A stretch of 64,000 bases of DNA from Lachnospiraceae bacterium (GCA_017416505.1 JAFQCI010000026.1:1-64000), one strand, 5' to 3'; positions 24,318 to 34,115 are shown, numbered from the stretch's first letter. Translations and numbers: made by a program. The notes: generated by a model from the sequence alone, not told the origin.

Positions 24318-25757
24318 TTACTTCCTTTTTATTACTTCCAGCAAATATTCCCAAACACGTTTGGTAGACGAAACGGACAACTTTTCCTGGGTCGTATGAA
24401 TGGAAACCATATCCGGTCCGATGGAAACACAATCCAATCCCTCTATTTTTCCTGCCAGAATTCCACACTCTAGTCCCGCATGAATTGCTTGAATTTCAGG
24501 CGTTTTTCCATACATCTCCTCGTATATTTCAACCATAGTTTCCCTAAGCTTAGAATCTTTTTTATATTCCCAAGCAGGATAGTCACCATGGCATTGAAGT
24601 GTGCCTCCGAATTGTCTTAAAATGAAATCCATTTTTTGAAGCAGATACTTCTTCGCAGTTCCTACAGAACTTCTGGTGGCATAACATAAAGACAGTTGAT
24701 TTTTATTTAGCCGCAGTCTTCCTAAATTAAGAGAAGTTTCTACCAGACCAGGTATGTTTGCACTCATGGTCTGGATTCCGTTTGGCAAGGTATTAAGCAG
24801 TGTAATCACCTTTTGATTTGTTACCTCGTCTAAAACCTCCCTTGCCTCTTCCTTTGCTGTCTTTATCAGCACTTCCATATCCGGCTCTGTAATAGAAAAC
24901 TCTTCCTTAATTGCTTTTGCAGACCGCTCCACAGCCTCACGAAAAGCCTTTCCATCCTTTACCACTACCTTTGCTTTCGTTTCTCTTGGAATGGCATTAT
25001 CTTTATTCCCGCCTTCCAATTCAGCAAGGAACACAGGAGTTATCGAAAGAGCTTCCATTAAAATTCTGCCCATTAAAATATTAGAATTTCCTCTTCCCTT
25101 ATCTATTTCCGCACCGGAATGTCCTCCCACCAAGCCTTCTACTGCTAATTCCAAAGTTTCTCCTTCTGCCTGCTGCCACTTTAAAGGCAGGGTACATTCT
25201 GCACTACAACCTCCTGCACATCCTACCAATAAAATTCCTTCTTCCTCCGAATCCAGATTCAACAAGCGTTTTCCCTTTAACATAGAAAGGTCAATCCCTG
25301 TAGCGCCTTCCATTCCTACTTCTTCTGAAACCGTACAGACAAACTCAATTCTTGGATGCAGGATAGAATCTGAATCCAATACTGCCAAGGCATATGCCAG
25401 GGCAATTCCATCGTCACCGCCTAATGTAGTGCCTTTGGCACTAATATAATCTCCTGTAATTTCCAAAGAAAGTCCATCCTTTTCAAAATCAATGGTACAA
25501 TCCGGCTCCTTTTCACAGACCATATCCATATGCCCTTGAAGAATCAATGGTTCTACGTCCTCATACCCTTTGGTGGCTTCTTTTATGATAATCACATTTT
25601 TAAGTTCGTCCTGATAATATTCCAATCCTCTTTCTTTAGCAAAATCCACCAGATAATTACTTATCTTTTCTTCCTTATAAGAAGGGTGGGGAATACTGCA
25701 GATTTCTTCAAAATAATGAAATACTTCTTTTGGCTCTAAATTTGATAAAATACCCAT
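24318..25757 (-). CDS. pepD: Aminoacyl-histidine dipeptidase (beta-Ala-His dipeptidase)
   Basis: The product is 479 aa, an M20-family zinc dipeptidase of full length that cleaves Xaa-His and other dipeptides in the cytosol. Metal-site motifs are LQGHMDMVCEKEPD near residue 75, TLGGDDGIALAYALAV, and CTVSEEVGMEGATG, with a C-terminal AIHAGLECGIL ligand motif. The dimerisation insert contains VGGHSGAEIDKGRGN. The start has AAGGAG upstream and lies five bases after the PqqD-like gene. The OPT peptide transporter upstream fits a route of oligopeptide uptake and hydrolysis. Confidence 0.93.
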   Translation of the reverse strand: MGILSNLEPKEVFHYFEEICSIPHPSYKEEKISNYLVDFAKERGLEYYQDELKNVIIIKEATKGYEDVEPLILQGHMDMVCEKEPDCTIDFEKDGLSLEITGDYISAKGTTLGGDDGIALAYALAVLDSDSILHPRIEFVCTVSEEVGMEGATGIDLSMLKGKRLLNLDSEEEGILLVGCAGGCSAECTLPLKWQQAEGETLELAVEGLVGGHSGAEIDKGRGNSNILMGRILMEALSITPVFLAELEGGNKDNAIPRETKAKVVVKDGKAFREAVERSAKAIKEEFSITEPDMEVLIKTAKEEAREVLDEVTNQKVITLLNTLPNGIQTMSANIPGLVETSLNLGRLRLNKNQLSLCYATRSSVGTAKKYLLQKMDFILRQFGGTLQCHGDYPAWEYKKDSKLRETMVEIYEEMYGKTPEIQAIHAGLECGILAGKIEGLDCVSIGPDMVSIHTTQEKLSVSSTKRVWEYLLEVIKRK

Positions 25758-25762
25758 AAATT

Positions 25763-26113
25763 CTACTCCTTAATCTTATTAACATATACAACAAAATGGT
25801 TCTTATGAAGAATTTTTATAAACTGAGCCAGCCTTTCATAAACCGGCTCCGCTTTCGCTCCAAACCGTTCCTTTACCTTTCCACCGATTTCATAAATTGT
25901 TTTCTTTCCATCTATCTGTTCCCAGACAAAAGTACCAAATTCATCCAGTTCAATAAAACTGTATTTAGGGCGTTTAAAGAAAAGTTGTGCGATTCGATTG
26001 AAAATACCTTTGTTATGAACCTTTATCTCTACCTTTCCTTCTTTATTCTTCTCCCACTCAAATAATACATTCGCTCTTGGAATAAAATCAAGATAATTTT
26101 CCTGTTTTTTCAC
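25763..26113 (-). CDS. PqqD-like protein
   Basis: The product is 116 aa from a GTG start with GGAGGG upstream. It has the PqqD winged-helix shape (FIELDEFGTFVWEQIDGKKTIYEIGGKVKERFG), as seen in leader-peptide recognition elements of RiPP pathways. No radical SAM enzyme or obvious precursor peptide lies nearby; the neighbours are an OPT oligopeptide transporter and a dipeptidase. A role in binding peptides during uptake or processing is inference. Confidence 0.8.
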   Translation of the reverse strand: MKKQENYLDFIPRANVLFEWEKNKEGKVEIKVHNKGIFNRIAQLFFKRPKYSFIELDEFGTFVWEQIDGKKTIYEIGGKVKERFGAKAEPVYERLAQFIKILHKNHFVVYVNKIKE

Positions 26114-26185
26114 TTTTTCCCTCCATCTATCCCTTTATGTTAAGTTAATTTTATATTCCCTTCCATAACACTATTGTATTACAAA

Positions 26186-26211
26186 CTCCCACTGCCTAAA
26201 GACAATGGGAG
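26186..26211 (-). terminator. Probable terminator after the OPT gene
   Basis: CTCCCACTG and CAATGGGAG pair at 8 of 9 positions. On the - strand it follows the OPT stop by 13 bases, but the T run (TTTGTAAT) is weak, so read-through into the PqqD-like gene is possible. Confidence 0.5.
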
Positions 26212-26223
26212 CTTCTGTTTATT

Positions 26224-28140
26224 TTATTCTGTTTTTACTTTTTTCTTTTTGTTTATAAAAAGAATTAAGGTAATACACAATAAGGCAAAAAATACCAAAC
26301 CACCAATATTGCCTAAATCAATACCAAACCGTTCTTCTAAATTTATAGCATCTCCCAAAGATCCATCCTTCCATGGAATAATCGCAAATACCGCCAGTAA
26401 AATACCTACCAGACCTTCCCCGGCAATCAAACCGGAAGAATATAAGACGCCATTTTCCACCTTTTCTTTTCTCTCTTCTTCAGAAGAAACTTTTTTCTTT
26501 TTATCAAAGAAATATCGAATTACACCACCTACCATCATAGGGGTACTTAAATGAATCGGCAAATAAAGACCTACTGCAAATGGAAGTACCGGAATTCTTA
26601 AAATTTCTACTACAATGGCAATTCCCACACCGGCAAACACCAGCGTCCATGGTAAATCACCGCCCATAACACCTTCTACCACCATTTTCATTAAAGTTGC
26701 CTGTGGAGCAGGAAGTTCTGTAGAACCATATCCCCAGGCTGCATTTAATAAGTACAATACTCCACCAATAGCAACAGCGGAAGAAATTACACCAATTAAT
26801 TCGCCAATCTGCTGTTTATATGGAGTGGCACCTAGCAAATAACCAGTCTTTAAATCCTGTGAAGTATCTCCGGCAAGGGCTGCAATAATACAAATAACAG
26901 AACCTACTGCAATGGATGCCACCATACCCTGCATTCCGATATTACCGGAAGCTTTTAAAAGAATGGTTGCAATTAATAAAGTCGCAATCGCCATACCTGA
27001 CACCGGATTATTTGAACTTCCCACTAAACCTACCATACGGGAAGATACGGTTGCAAAGAAAAATCCAAATACAATAATAATAATTGCTCCGATAAAATTC
27101 ACCGGAATAGCTGGAATCAACCACATGGCAATTGCCAAAATACCAATTCCAAGAACTACCAGATTCATAGGAATATCCTTGGATAAACGGTCACCGGATC
27201 CTTTCTTTTTTCCATAACCTTTCATTGCCTGTGTAAAGGTTGTTACGATTAATGGCAACGATTTTATCAGACTAATGATACCCCCTGCCGCTACTGCACC
27301 TGCACCAATGTAACGAACGTAATTTTTCCAGATTCCCCATGTACCCAAAGCAGAAATCGGCTCTGTGGCAGGATAAAGAATCGCATCTCCACCAAAGAGC
27401 GCAATCAATGGCATAATGACAAACCATGCAATGGTACCACCTGCCAAAAGATAAGAAGAAACCTGTGGTCCACAGATATATCCTACACCCAGTAAGGCAG
27501 GAAGTACATCCATTCCTACCCCGGAACCTTTATAGCTTTTTATTTCAAAATCCACTTCACTTGGAAATACTTTTAAACCATCTGTAATAAATTTATATAC
27601 TGCTGCGATTCCAAGTCCTGCAAACACAGTCCCTGCCTTAGAACCACCTTCTTCTCCTGCCACTAAAACTTCAGCACAAGCCTGTCCTTCCGGATAAGGA
27701 AGTGTTCCATGCTCCTGAACAATTAAGGCACTACGAAGTGGTATCATAAATAAAACACCCATGATTCCACCAATCAATGCAATTAACGCAATTTCAATCA
27801 AAGAAGGATTGACTCCTCCTTCTTCACTTGCCCACATAAAAAGAGTTGGCAGTGTAAAAATAGCTCCTGCTGCAACAGATTCTCCAGCAGAACCAATCGT
27901 TTGTACAATATTATTCTCCAAAATGGAATCCCTTCGTAAAATGACACGAATGATACCCATAGAAATCACTGCAGCCGGTATGGATGCAGAAACTGTCATT
28001 CCAACCCGTAGTCCCAAATAAGCATTGGCTCCACCAAATATTACAGCTAAAATGATTCCAAGAATAATGGATACCGGTGTAAGTTCCGGTAACACTTTAT
28101 CTGCCGGAATATACGGCTTAAACTCTTGTTCATTGTTCAT
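26224..28140 (-). CDS. OPT-family oligopeptide transporter
   Basis: The product is 638 aa, a proton-coupled importer of small peptides (or metal-chelate complexes in some members). About fourteen to sixteen membrane helices fill the chain. Family motifs include GANAYLGLRVGMTVSASIPAA near the start, LPYPEGQACAEVLVAG, SSNNPVSGMAIATLL and GDTSQDLKTGYLLGATP. The tail is basic (INKKKKVKTE). GGAGG precedes the ATG. The nearby dipeptidase and PqqD-like genes support peptide as substrate. It has its own strong promoter at 28187-28216. Confidence 0.93.
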   Translation of the reverse strand: MNNEQEFKPYIPADKVLPELTPVSIILGIILAVIFGGANAYLGLRVGMTVSASIPAAVISMGIIRVILRRDSILENNIVQTIGSAGESVAAGAIFTLPTLFMWASEEGGVNPSLIEIALIALIGGIMGVLFMIPLRSALIVQEHGTLPYPEGQACAEVLVAGEEGGSKAGTVFAGLGIAAVYKFITDGLKVFPSEVDFEIKSYKGSGVGMDVLPALLGVGYICGPQVSSYLLAGGTIAWFVIMPLIALFGGDAILYPATEPISALGTWGIWKNYVRYIGAGAVAAGGIISLIKSLPLIVTTFTQAMKGYGKKKGSGDRLSKDIPMNLVVLGIGILAIAMWLIPAIPVNFIGAIIIIVFGFFFATVSSRMVGLVGSSNNPVSGMAIATLLIATILLKASGNIGMQGMVASIAVGSVICIIAALAGDTSQDLKTGYLLGATPYKQQIGELIGVISSAVAIGGVLYLLNAAWGYGSTELPAPQATLMKMVVEGVMGGDLPWTLVFAGVGIAIVVEILRIPVLPFAVGLYLPIHLSTPMMVGGVIRYFFDKKKKVSSEEERKEKVENGVLYSSGLIAGEGLVGILLAVFAIIPWKDGSLGDAINLEERFGIDLGNIGGLVFFALLCITLILFINKKKKVKTE

Positions 28141-28186
28141 TGTTTCATCCTCCTGATTTATTGTTAGTCTTGCTCATTCGACTATA

Positions 28187-28216
28187 ATTATACTAAAAAG
28201 ACCAAGTCTATGTCAA
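28187..28216 (-). promoter_or_regulatory. Sigma-A promoter of the OPT operon
   Basis: TTGACA (28211-28216) and TATAAT (28187-28192) are both perfect on the - strand, with an 18-base spacer. The start would lie about 40 bases before the ATG. Just upstream on the same strand, AGACTAGATTTTACG precedes the -35 box and AGACTTGGTC lies in the spacer; no operator could be assigned. Confidence 0.8.
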
Positions 28217-28359
28217 ACATCGTAAAATCTAGTCTTTCCTCCTCGCAAAGCAAGTATTTTTCACAAATTTCCCGATTTTATCCTTCTTTCAAATGGCAAA
28301 TTGGTAAATATTACATGCTTCTTTTCACTTCTATATACCGCCTAAAATGTGGTAAGACT

Positions 28360-28384
28360 GTTACTGTTCGCGTGTGAACAGTTA
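28360..28384. repeat. GTTACTG-family palindrome
   Basis: ACTGTTC (28363-28369) and GAACAGT (28376-28382) are perfect inverted arms of the dispersed palindrome. It lies in the gap between the OPT promoter and the end of the zinc-ribbon gene. TGTGAAACTATCATAT just after it resembles the arm of the element at 49246. Confidence 0.55.
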
Positions 28385-28408
28385 TGTGAAACTATCATAT
28401 GCTTCCTT

Positions 28409-30151
28409 TTATTCTTCATCAAATTCTTCTAAATTATTCTTTATGGTTACTTCCCCATCGTCATAAATCATTTCAATGGAATGCGATTCCACTCCAAACT
28501 CTTTTGGAATGTCCTCTAGCTTTCTTAATAAAAGAATCCTTTCCCGTCCACGTGAATCCTCATATCTGGATTCAACATAAAAACCCTCTTCTTCTAAATA
28601 CTCTATATATTTTTCGCAGGAATCCAGTCCATCCGGTGTACTATATACCTGCTTCCGGTCCACATAACCGATTTCTTCCTCTATTAATTCCGAACGTCTT
28701 ACAACATCATCAAAAGTATCCACCATATCAAAAGTATCCTGGGATAACTCAAAACATTCTGACATATGCATCAACTGATAAAAAGTCCGAGGGTCTGATT
28801 GATACTGCATAAAGAATTCTACAAGCAAAATTATCAGATAAATACCAATTAACTGGGCTTTGGTCTTTTTAAACAAATTTGCTGTTTTCCCTAAACTTTT
28901 ATATTCTTCAAACATCCAGCTATATTTATCATAATCCAGACTGGTGCCGCAATATTCACAAATTCCACCCTCTAAAAGACTAATGTTACTTCCACAGTTT
29001 GGACATGGATATCTTCGAATCGCACCCACATTTTTTTCATCCAAACCCTTTCTGGCTGACATTCGAAATGTTACTTTTTCTGCTTCCTCTTTTACACGTT
29101 TTCCATTATACTTCATTAACAACAGATTCGCTTCGGCATCGATTTCATAACCCATTGCTGTTTTCTTTGCCTCTTGAAACTTAAGCTTCACCATGCTGCA
29201 ATCAATGACATCTTCGTATTTTTTTATTTCCTGCGACAAATCAAAGCGGGCAAATACATTTACTTCTTTGGCTTCCTTGGCATAATGAATATTGCGAAGC
29301 TTATATTCTAAATTCTGTGCAAAATCATGTTCTGAAAACTGTGGCATTACCTTTTTTACAACAATGGCATTCACAATTCTATCCTTACACTTCATATATA
29401 TACTGCTTCCAATGATTGCGAAAATAACGCCTGTGGATACGAATAACTGAAATGCAATAGGAATCAACTGCAGTAAAAACATGAGTACAATAGACATATT
29501 GGTTTCTGCTTTCAAAAACGTATCTGCAATAGAAAAAACAATTGCAAGAATAAATGAAACAACAAATACCACAATGGAAATTCCCAAAATCCCAACTAAA
29601 ATCAAAGCCATATTTTTAAATACATTTCGTACCTTCTTTTCTGTATTTTCTTCTACCGAAAAAGCAGATATCTTTTCCTCAAAGTCCTCTACTTTAAACT
29701 TAGACTGACAGTAATCGCAGCCATCAATGAAAGAAGAAATTTTCCCTCTGGCTCCACAGTTTGGGCATACTGCCTCATCCCCGTTTCCTTCTGCTCTTAA
29801 AAGGCTGATAGTACATTTTTTCTCGTCTTTTTTAGAAAAAATCTCTTCTCCATTTCGAAATACTTTCTTTTCCTCTACCCAAACTCTCTCAAAAGTACTT
29901 ACTACATTTCTTCCATTACTGAACTCTTTTATATTCTTAATACTTTTTTTCGGCTCTTTCTTCCGTTCCGTCACCACTGTAAGATTTTTTTCCTGTAATC
30001 TTCTCTTATTTAAACGCATGCTTTGCCAAAAAGGCTGAGTAGCAATTTCAGTAATGTCTTCATCGTTCATTTTATCCGTATAATACTCATTTTGAACACG
30101 ACTAAACTCTACCGCCTTTTTTAACATCTTATCCTTTAATTCATTCTCCAT
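28409..30151 (-). CDS. Membrane protein with two zinc ribbons and a Tim44-like core
   Basis: The product is 580 aa. A first zinc ribbon lies at about 129-148 (CPNCGARGK...GCDYC). Membrane helices follow at about 180-245. A Tim44-like region (FARFDLSQEIKKYEDVIDC and following) spans about 270-370. A second ribbon (CPNCGSNIS...CEYCG) lies at about 385-410, and one more hydrophobic segment (LIGIYLIILLVEFFM) follows. The C-terminal part is strongly acidic and predicted soluble. No enzyme motif is seen. Such proteins may handle or scaffold others at the membrane, but the function is unknown. It starts eight bases after the C_GCAxxG gene. Confidence 0.7.
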   Translation of the reverse strand: MENELKDKMLKKAVEFSRVQNEYYTDKMNDEDITEIATQPFWQSMRLNKRRLQEKNLTVVTERKKEPKKSIKNIKEFSNGRNVVSTFERVWVEEKKVFRNGEEIFSKKDEKKCTISLLRAEGNGDEAVCPNCGARGKISSFIDGCDYCQSKFKVEDFEEKISAFSVEENTEKKVRNVFKNMALILVGILGISIVVFVVSFILAIVFSIADTFLKAETNMSIVLMFLLQLIPIAFQLFVSTGVIFAIIGSSIYMKCKDRIVNAIVVKKVMPQFSEHDFAQNLEYKLRNIHYAKEAKEVNVFARFDLSQEIKKYEDVIDCSMVKLKFQEAKKTAMGYEIDAEANLLLMKYNGKRVKEEAEKVTFRMSARKGLDEKNVGAIRRYPCPNCGSNISLLEGGICEYCGTSLDYDKYSWMFEEYKSLGKTANLFKKTKAQLIGIYLIILLVEFFMQYQSDPRTFYQLMHMSECFELSQDTFDMVDTFDDVVRRSELIEEEIGYVDRKQVYSTPDGLDSCEKYIEYLEEEGFYVESRYEDSRGRERILLLRKLEDIPKEFGVESHSIEMIYDDGEVTIKNNLEEFDEE

Positions 30152-30159
30152 CCTGCATC

Positions 30160-30573
30160 CTACCCTTCTTCAAACAATACCTGTTCTACAATGGCTGCTG
30201 CATCTTTGATACAATCCGGACAGGCTCTTAATACCTCCCCTGTCTCCACTCCTTTTAACGTTTTACAAATCACAGATTGATTCTGTTCTTTAAAACGTTT
30301 TACTATTTCCCTTGAAAGTTTATAGGATTCTGCCTTACTATCAGGATGTTCTAAATTTCCGCTACTTTTTTTCATTCCGGCAAGTACACAGGCTCCTGTC
30401 ACTGCACCGCAGGTTCCTTCCATTCCACCCATACCTAACCCCAAAGCCTCTGTAAGTTTAAACATGGTTTCTTCGTCAAGCCCTACTAAATCACAATATG
30501 TACAAGCAACTGCCTGGGCACAATTATATCCTTTTTTATGTTTTAAAATGGTTTCTTCCACTCTGCTTTCCAT
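30160..30573 (-). CDS. C_GCAxxG_C_C family protein
   Basis: The product is 137 aa, a small cysteine-rich family often found near redox enzymes. The signature is clear: GYNCAQAVACTYC at the start, GGMEGTCGAVTGACVLAG in the middle, a lone Cys in SVICKTL, and CPDCIKDAA near the end. The cysteines may bind metal or an iron-sulfur cluster (inference). GGAGG precedes the ATG. It forms a tight pair with the downstream zinc-ribbon membrane protein, with an eight-base gap. Confidence 0.87.
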   Translation of the reverse strand: MESRVEETILKHKKGYNCAQAVACTYCDLVGLDEETMFKLTEALGLGMGGMEGTCGAVTGACVLAGMKKSSGNLEHPDSKAESYKLSREIVKRFKEQNQSVICKTLKGVETGEVLRACPDCIKDAAAIVEQVLFEEG

Positions 30574-30890
30574 CTTAATTTTCCTCCATTTTCCGAAATT
30601 ACTTCTAGTATGTCGATTTTAATTCTAACAAAGAGCCTTAGCCCTGTCAAGTTTTCAAAAAATTCATCCTTTTTTCTTTCAATTCTTTAAATCAATCCTT
30701 TTATTCTTTAATTTGTTTTAATTTTCTACATATTTTTCTTATATTTTCGCTTTTTTACCTCATAATTTTTTCATTTTAGAAATTTTAATTTTCTCATTAT
30801 TTTTATTATTTTCTCTTTCCATTTTTTCTTTTTTCCTATATAATAGTTCAAGAGTACTTTTCAAGTATATATATTTAGGAGGATAGACAA
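30574..30890 (+). promoter_or_regulatory. T-rich intergenic region with the carB promoter
   Basis: These 317 bases hold no gene. From about 30640 to 30835 the + strand is extremely T-rich. A perfect TATAAT lies at 30839-30844, with only a weak -35 (TTTCCA, 30816-30821). AGGAGG at 30877-30882 is the carB ribosome site. No PyrR-type attenuator or riboswitch was recognised. Confidence 0.6.
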
Positions 30891-33800
30891 ATGCCAAAGC
30901 GTACAGACATTCAAAAAATACTTATTATCGGCTCAGGTCCTATCATTATTGGACAGGCTTGTGAATTTGATTATTCAGGAACACAAGCTTGTAAGGCTCT
31001 GAGAAAGTTAGGTTATGAAATTGTATTGGTAAATTCCAATCCAGCTACTATCATGACAGACCCTGAAACAGCCGATGCAACTTATATAGAACCACTGAAC
31101 GTGGAAAGATTAGAGCAAATCATTGCAAAGGAAAGACCAGATGCAGTTCTTCCAAACCTTGGCGGTCAATCAGGCTTAAACCTTTGTGCTGAACTTGCAA
31201 AGGAAGGTATCTTAGACAAATATAATGTAAAAGTTATCGGTGTTCAAATCGATGCCATTGAACGTGGTGAAGACCGTATCGAATTTAAAAAATCCATGGA
31301 AGCCATCGGAATCGAAATGGCACGAAGCGAAGTTGCTTACACTGTAGACGAAGCACTTGCCATTGCTGATAAATTAGGCTATCCTGTTGTTCTTCGTCCT
31401 GCTTACACCATGGGTGGTGCCGGCGGCGGTCTTGTATATAATAAGGAAGAATTAAAAACTGTATGTGCAAGAGGTCTTCAAGCCAGCCTTGTTGGTCAGG
31501 TACTTGTAGAAGAATCTATTCTCGGCTGGGAAGAATTAGAATTAGAAATCGTTCGTGATGCAGACAATAACATGATTACTGTTTGTTTCATTGAAAACAT
31601 TGACCCACTTGGTGTTCATACCGGTGATTCCTTCTGTTCTGCTCCAATGCTTACCATTTCTGAAGATTGCCAAAAGAGACTTCAGGAACAGGCATATAAA
31701 ATCGTTGAATCTGTTCAGGTTATTGGTGGTACTAATGTTCAGTTCGCTCATGACCCTGTCAGCGACCGTATCGTTGTAATTGAAATCAATCCAAGAACTT
31801 CTCGTTCTTCTGCTCTTGCTTCAAAAGCAACCGGTTTCCCTATCGCATTAGTTTCTGCTATGCTTGCTACCGGTCTTACATTAAAAGACATTCCTTGTGG
31901 TAAATATGGCACATTAGATAAATACAAACCAGACGGTGACTATGTTGTAATTAAATTTGCAAGATGGGCATTTGAAAAATTCAAGGGCGTAGAAGATAAA
32001 TTAGGTACTCAGATGCGTGCAGTTGGTGAAGTTATGAGTATCGGTAAAACTTATAAAGAAGCATTCCAAAAGGCTATCAGAAGTTTGGAAACCGGACGTT
32101 ACGGTTTAGGCTATGCAAAAGACTATAACGAAAAATCCAAAGAAGAACTTCTTAAAATGTTAATCACTCCTTCCAGCGACCGTCATTTCATTATGTACGA
32201 AGCTCTTAGAAAGGGTGCTACTGTAGATGAAATCTTTGAACTTACAAAAGTAAAACACTACTTCATCGAACAAATGAAGGAATTAGTGGAAGAAGAAACA
32301 GAACTTGCTAAGAGCAAAGGAAGTCTTCCAGCAGATGAATTATTAATCTCAGCAAAGAAAGATGGTTTCTCTGATAAATACATCAGCCAGATTCTTAATA
32401 TTTCTGAAGATGAAGTTCGTAACCGCCGAATCGAATTAGGTGTGGAAGAAGCCTGGGAAGGTGTTCACGTAAGTGGTACAGAAGATAGTGCTTACTACTA
32501 CTCTACTTACAATGCACCAGATAAGAACCCTGTTAAAACAGATAAACCTAAGATTATGATTCTTGGTGGCGGACCAAACCGTATCGGTCAGGGTATCGAA
32601 TTCGACTACTGTTGTGTTCATGCTGCACTTGCTCTTAAGAAATTAGGTTTTGAAACCATTATCGTAAACTGTAATCCGGAAACTGTTTCTACAGATTATG
32701 ATACTTCAGATAAATTATATTTCGAACCATTGACCTTAGAAGATGTTTTAAGTATTTATAAGAAAGAAAAGCCATTAGGTGTTATTGCCCAATTCGGTGG
32801 ACAAACTCCATTAAATCTTGCTGCAGAGCTTGAGAAAAATGGTGTAAAGATTCTTGGTACTTCTCCTTCTGTTATCGATTTAGCAGAAGACCGTGATTTA
32901 TTCCGTGCTATGATGGAAAAATTAGAGATTCCAATGCCAGAATCCGGAATGGCTACTACCGTAGACGAAGCTCTTGCTATTGCTAAGAAGATTGGTTATC
33001 CAGTTATGGTTCGTCCTTCTTATGTACTTGGTGGTCGTGGTATGGAAGTTGTTTATGATGACGACAGCATGGTTGGCTACATGAAAGCAGCCGTTGGTGT
33101 AACTCCAGACCGTCCAATTTTAATTGACCGTTTCTTAAATCATGCTTTAGAATGTGAAGCAGATGCTATTAGTGATGGTACTCACGCATTTGTTCCTGCT
33201 GTTATGGAACACATTGAACTTGCTGGTGTTCACTCTGGTGACTCCGCTTGTATCATTCCTTCTGTACACATTACAAAGGAAAATGTAGAAACCATTAAAG
33301 AATATACAAGAAAGATTGCAGAAGAAATGCATGTAAAAGGTTTAATGAACATGCAGTATGCTATTGAAAATGGAAAAGTTTATGTATTAGAAGCAAATCC
33401 TCGTGCTTCTCGTACTGTACCTTTGGTTTCTAAGGTATGTAACATCCGTATGGTTCCTTTGGCTACTGATATCATTACTTCTGAAATCACAGGCCGCCCA
33501 TCACCAGTATCAGAATTAAAAGAACAAGAAATTCCTTACTATGGTGTAAAAGAAGCAGTCTTCCCATTCAATATGTTCCCAGAAGTTGACCCTATCTTAG
33601 GACCAGAAATGCGTTCTACCGGCGAAGTTCTTGGTTTATCCCCATATTATGGAGAAGCATTCTACAAGGCTCAGGAAGCAACTCAATCTAAACTTCCTCT
33701 TGGCGGAACTGTTTTAATCTCAGTAAATCGTAAAGATAAGGCTGAAATCGTTGAAATAGCTAAGAGTTTTGCAGATGACGGCTTTAAAATTATCGCTACC

Positions 33801-34115
33801 GGAAACACTTATGATTTGATTCATGATGCTGGTATTGAAGCAGAAAAGATTAAGAAACTTTCTGAAGGACGTCCAAATGTGTTAGATGCTATTACCAATG
33901 GACAGATTGATTTAATCATCAACTCTCCTGTTGGAAAAGACAGCATGAACGATGACAGTTACCTTCGTAAAGCTGCCATTAAGGCTAAGATTCCTTACAT
34001 GACTACTACTGCTGCTGCCAGAGCAACTGCAAAGGGTATCCGTTATGTAAAAGAAAACGGCAACGGAGAAATCAAGTCATTACAACAATTACACAGTGAA
34101 ATTAAAGAGAAATAA
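30891..34115 (+). CDS. carB: Carbamoyl-phosphate synthase large subunit
   Basis: The product is 1074 aa and full length. It makes carbamoyl phosphate for pyrimidine and arginine synthesis. Two homologous halves are clear: ILIIGSGPIIIGQACEFDYSG at the start and IMILGGGPNRIGQGIEFDY near residue 555. Each has an ATP-grasp domain (RPAYTMGGAGGGLVYN and RPSYVLGGRGMEVVYD). A C-terminal MGS-like allosteric domain follows (about 940-1074). The small subunit gene carA is not adjacent. Codon choice favours GGT, CGT and TCT-type codons more than the neighbours do, as expected for a highly expressed gene. It is the only + strand gene in this part of the window and has its own promoter and terminator. Confidence 0.96.
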   Translation: MPKRTDIQKILIIGSGPIIIGQACEFDYSGTQACKALRKLGYEIVLVNSNPATIMTDPETADATYIEPLNVERLEQIIAKERPDAVLPNLGGQSGLNLCAELAKEGILDKYNVKVIGVQIDAIERGEDRIEFKKSMEAIGIEMARSEVAYTVDEALAIADKLGYPVVLRPAYTMGGAGGGLVYNKEELKTVCARGLQASLVGQVLVEESILGWEELELEIVRDADNNMITVCFIENIDPLGVHTGDSFCSAPMLTISEDCQKRLQEQAYKIVESVQVIGGTNVQFAHDPVSDRIVVIEINPRTSRSSALASKATGFPIALVSAMLATGLTLKDIPCGKYGTLDKYKPDGDYVVIKFARWAFEKFKGVEDKLGTQMRAVGEVMSIGKTYKEAFQKAIRSLETGRYGLGYAKDYNEKSKEELLKMLITPSSDRHFIMYEALRKGATVDEIFELTKVKHYFIEQMKELVEEETELAKSKGSLPADELLISAKKDGFSDKYISQILNISEDEVRNRRIELGVEEAWEGVHVSGTEDSAYYYSTYNAPDKNPVKTDKPKIMILGGGPNRIGQGIEFDYCCVHAALALKKLGFETIIVNCNPETVSTDYDTSDKLYFEPLTLEDVLSIYKKEKPLGVIAQFGGQTPLNLAAELEKNGVKILGTSPSVIDLAEDRDLFRAMMEKLEIPMPESGMATTVDEALAIAKKIGYPVMVRPSYVLGGRGMEVVYDDDSMVGYMKAAVGVTPDRPILIDRFLNHALECEADAISDGTHAFVPAVMEHIELAGVHSGDSACIIPSVHITKENVETIKEYTRKIAEEMHVKGLMNMQYAIENGKVYVLEANPRASRTVPLVSKVCNIRMVPLATDIITSEITGRPSPVSELKEQEIPYYGVKEAVFPFNMFPEVDPILGPEMRSTGEVLGLSPYYGEAFYKAQEATQSKLPLGGTVLISVNRKDKAEIVEIAKSFADDGFKIIATGNTYDLIHDAGIEAEKIKKLSEGRPNVLDAITNGQIDLIINSPVGKDSMNDDSYLRKAAIKAKIPYMTTTAAARATAKGIRYVKENGNGEIKSLQQLHSEIKEK

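Noticed and set aside
26174..26554. + strand open frame of 126 codons over the end of the OPT gene
   Set aside because: It is antisense to the conserved C-terminal helices of the transporter, lacks a ribosome site and is full of unlikely Lys/Pro/Ser runs.
28399..28812. + strand open frame of 137 codons antisense to the zinc-ribbon protein
   Set aside because: No ribosome site or family pattern. The sense-strand gene is well supported by two zinc ribbons.
30600..30890. Possible riboswitch or PyrR attenuator before carB
   Set aside because: The region is T-rich but has no stable hairpin, PyrR-binding loop or known aptamer pattern that I can see; only a promoter and ribosome site are supported.
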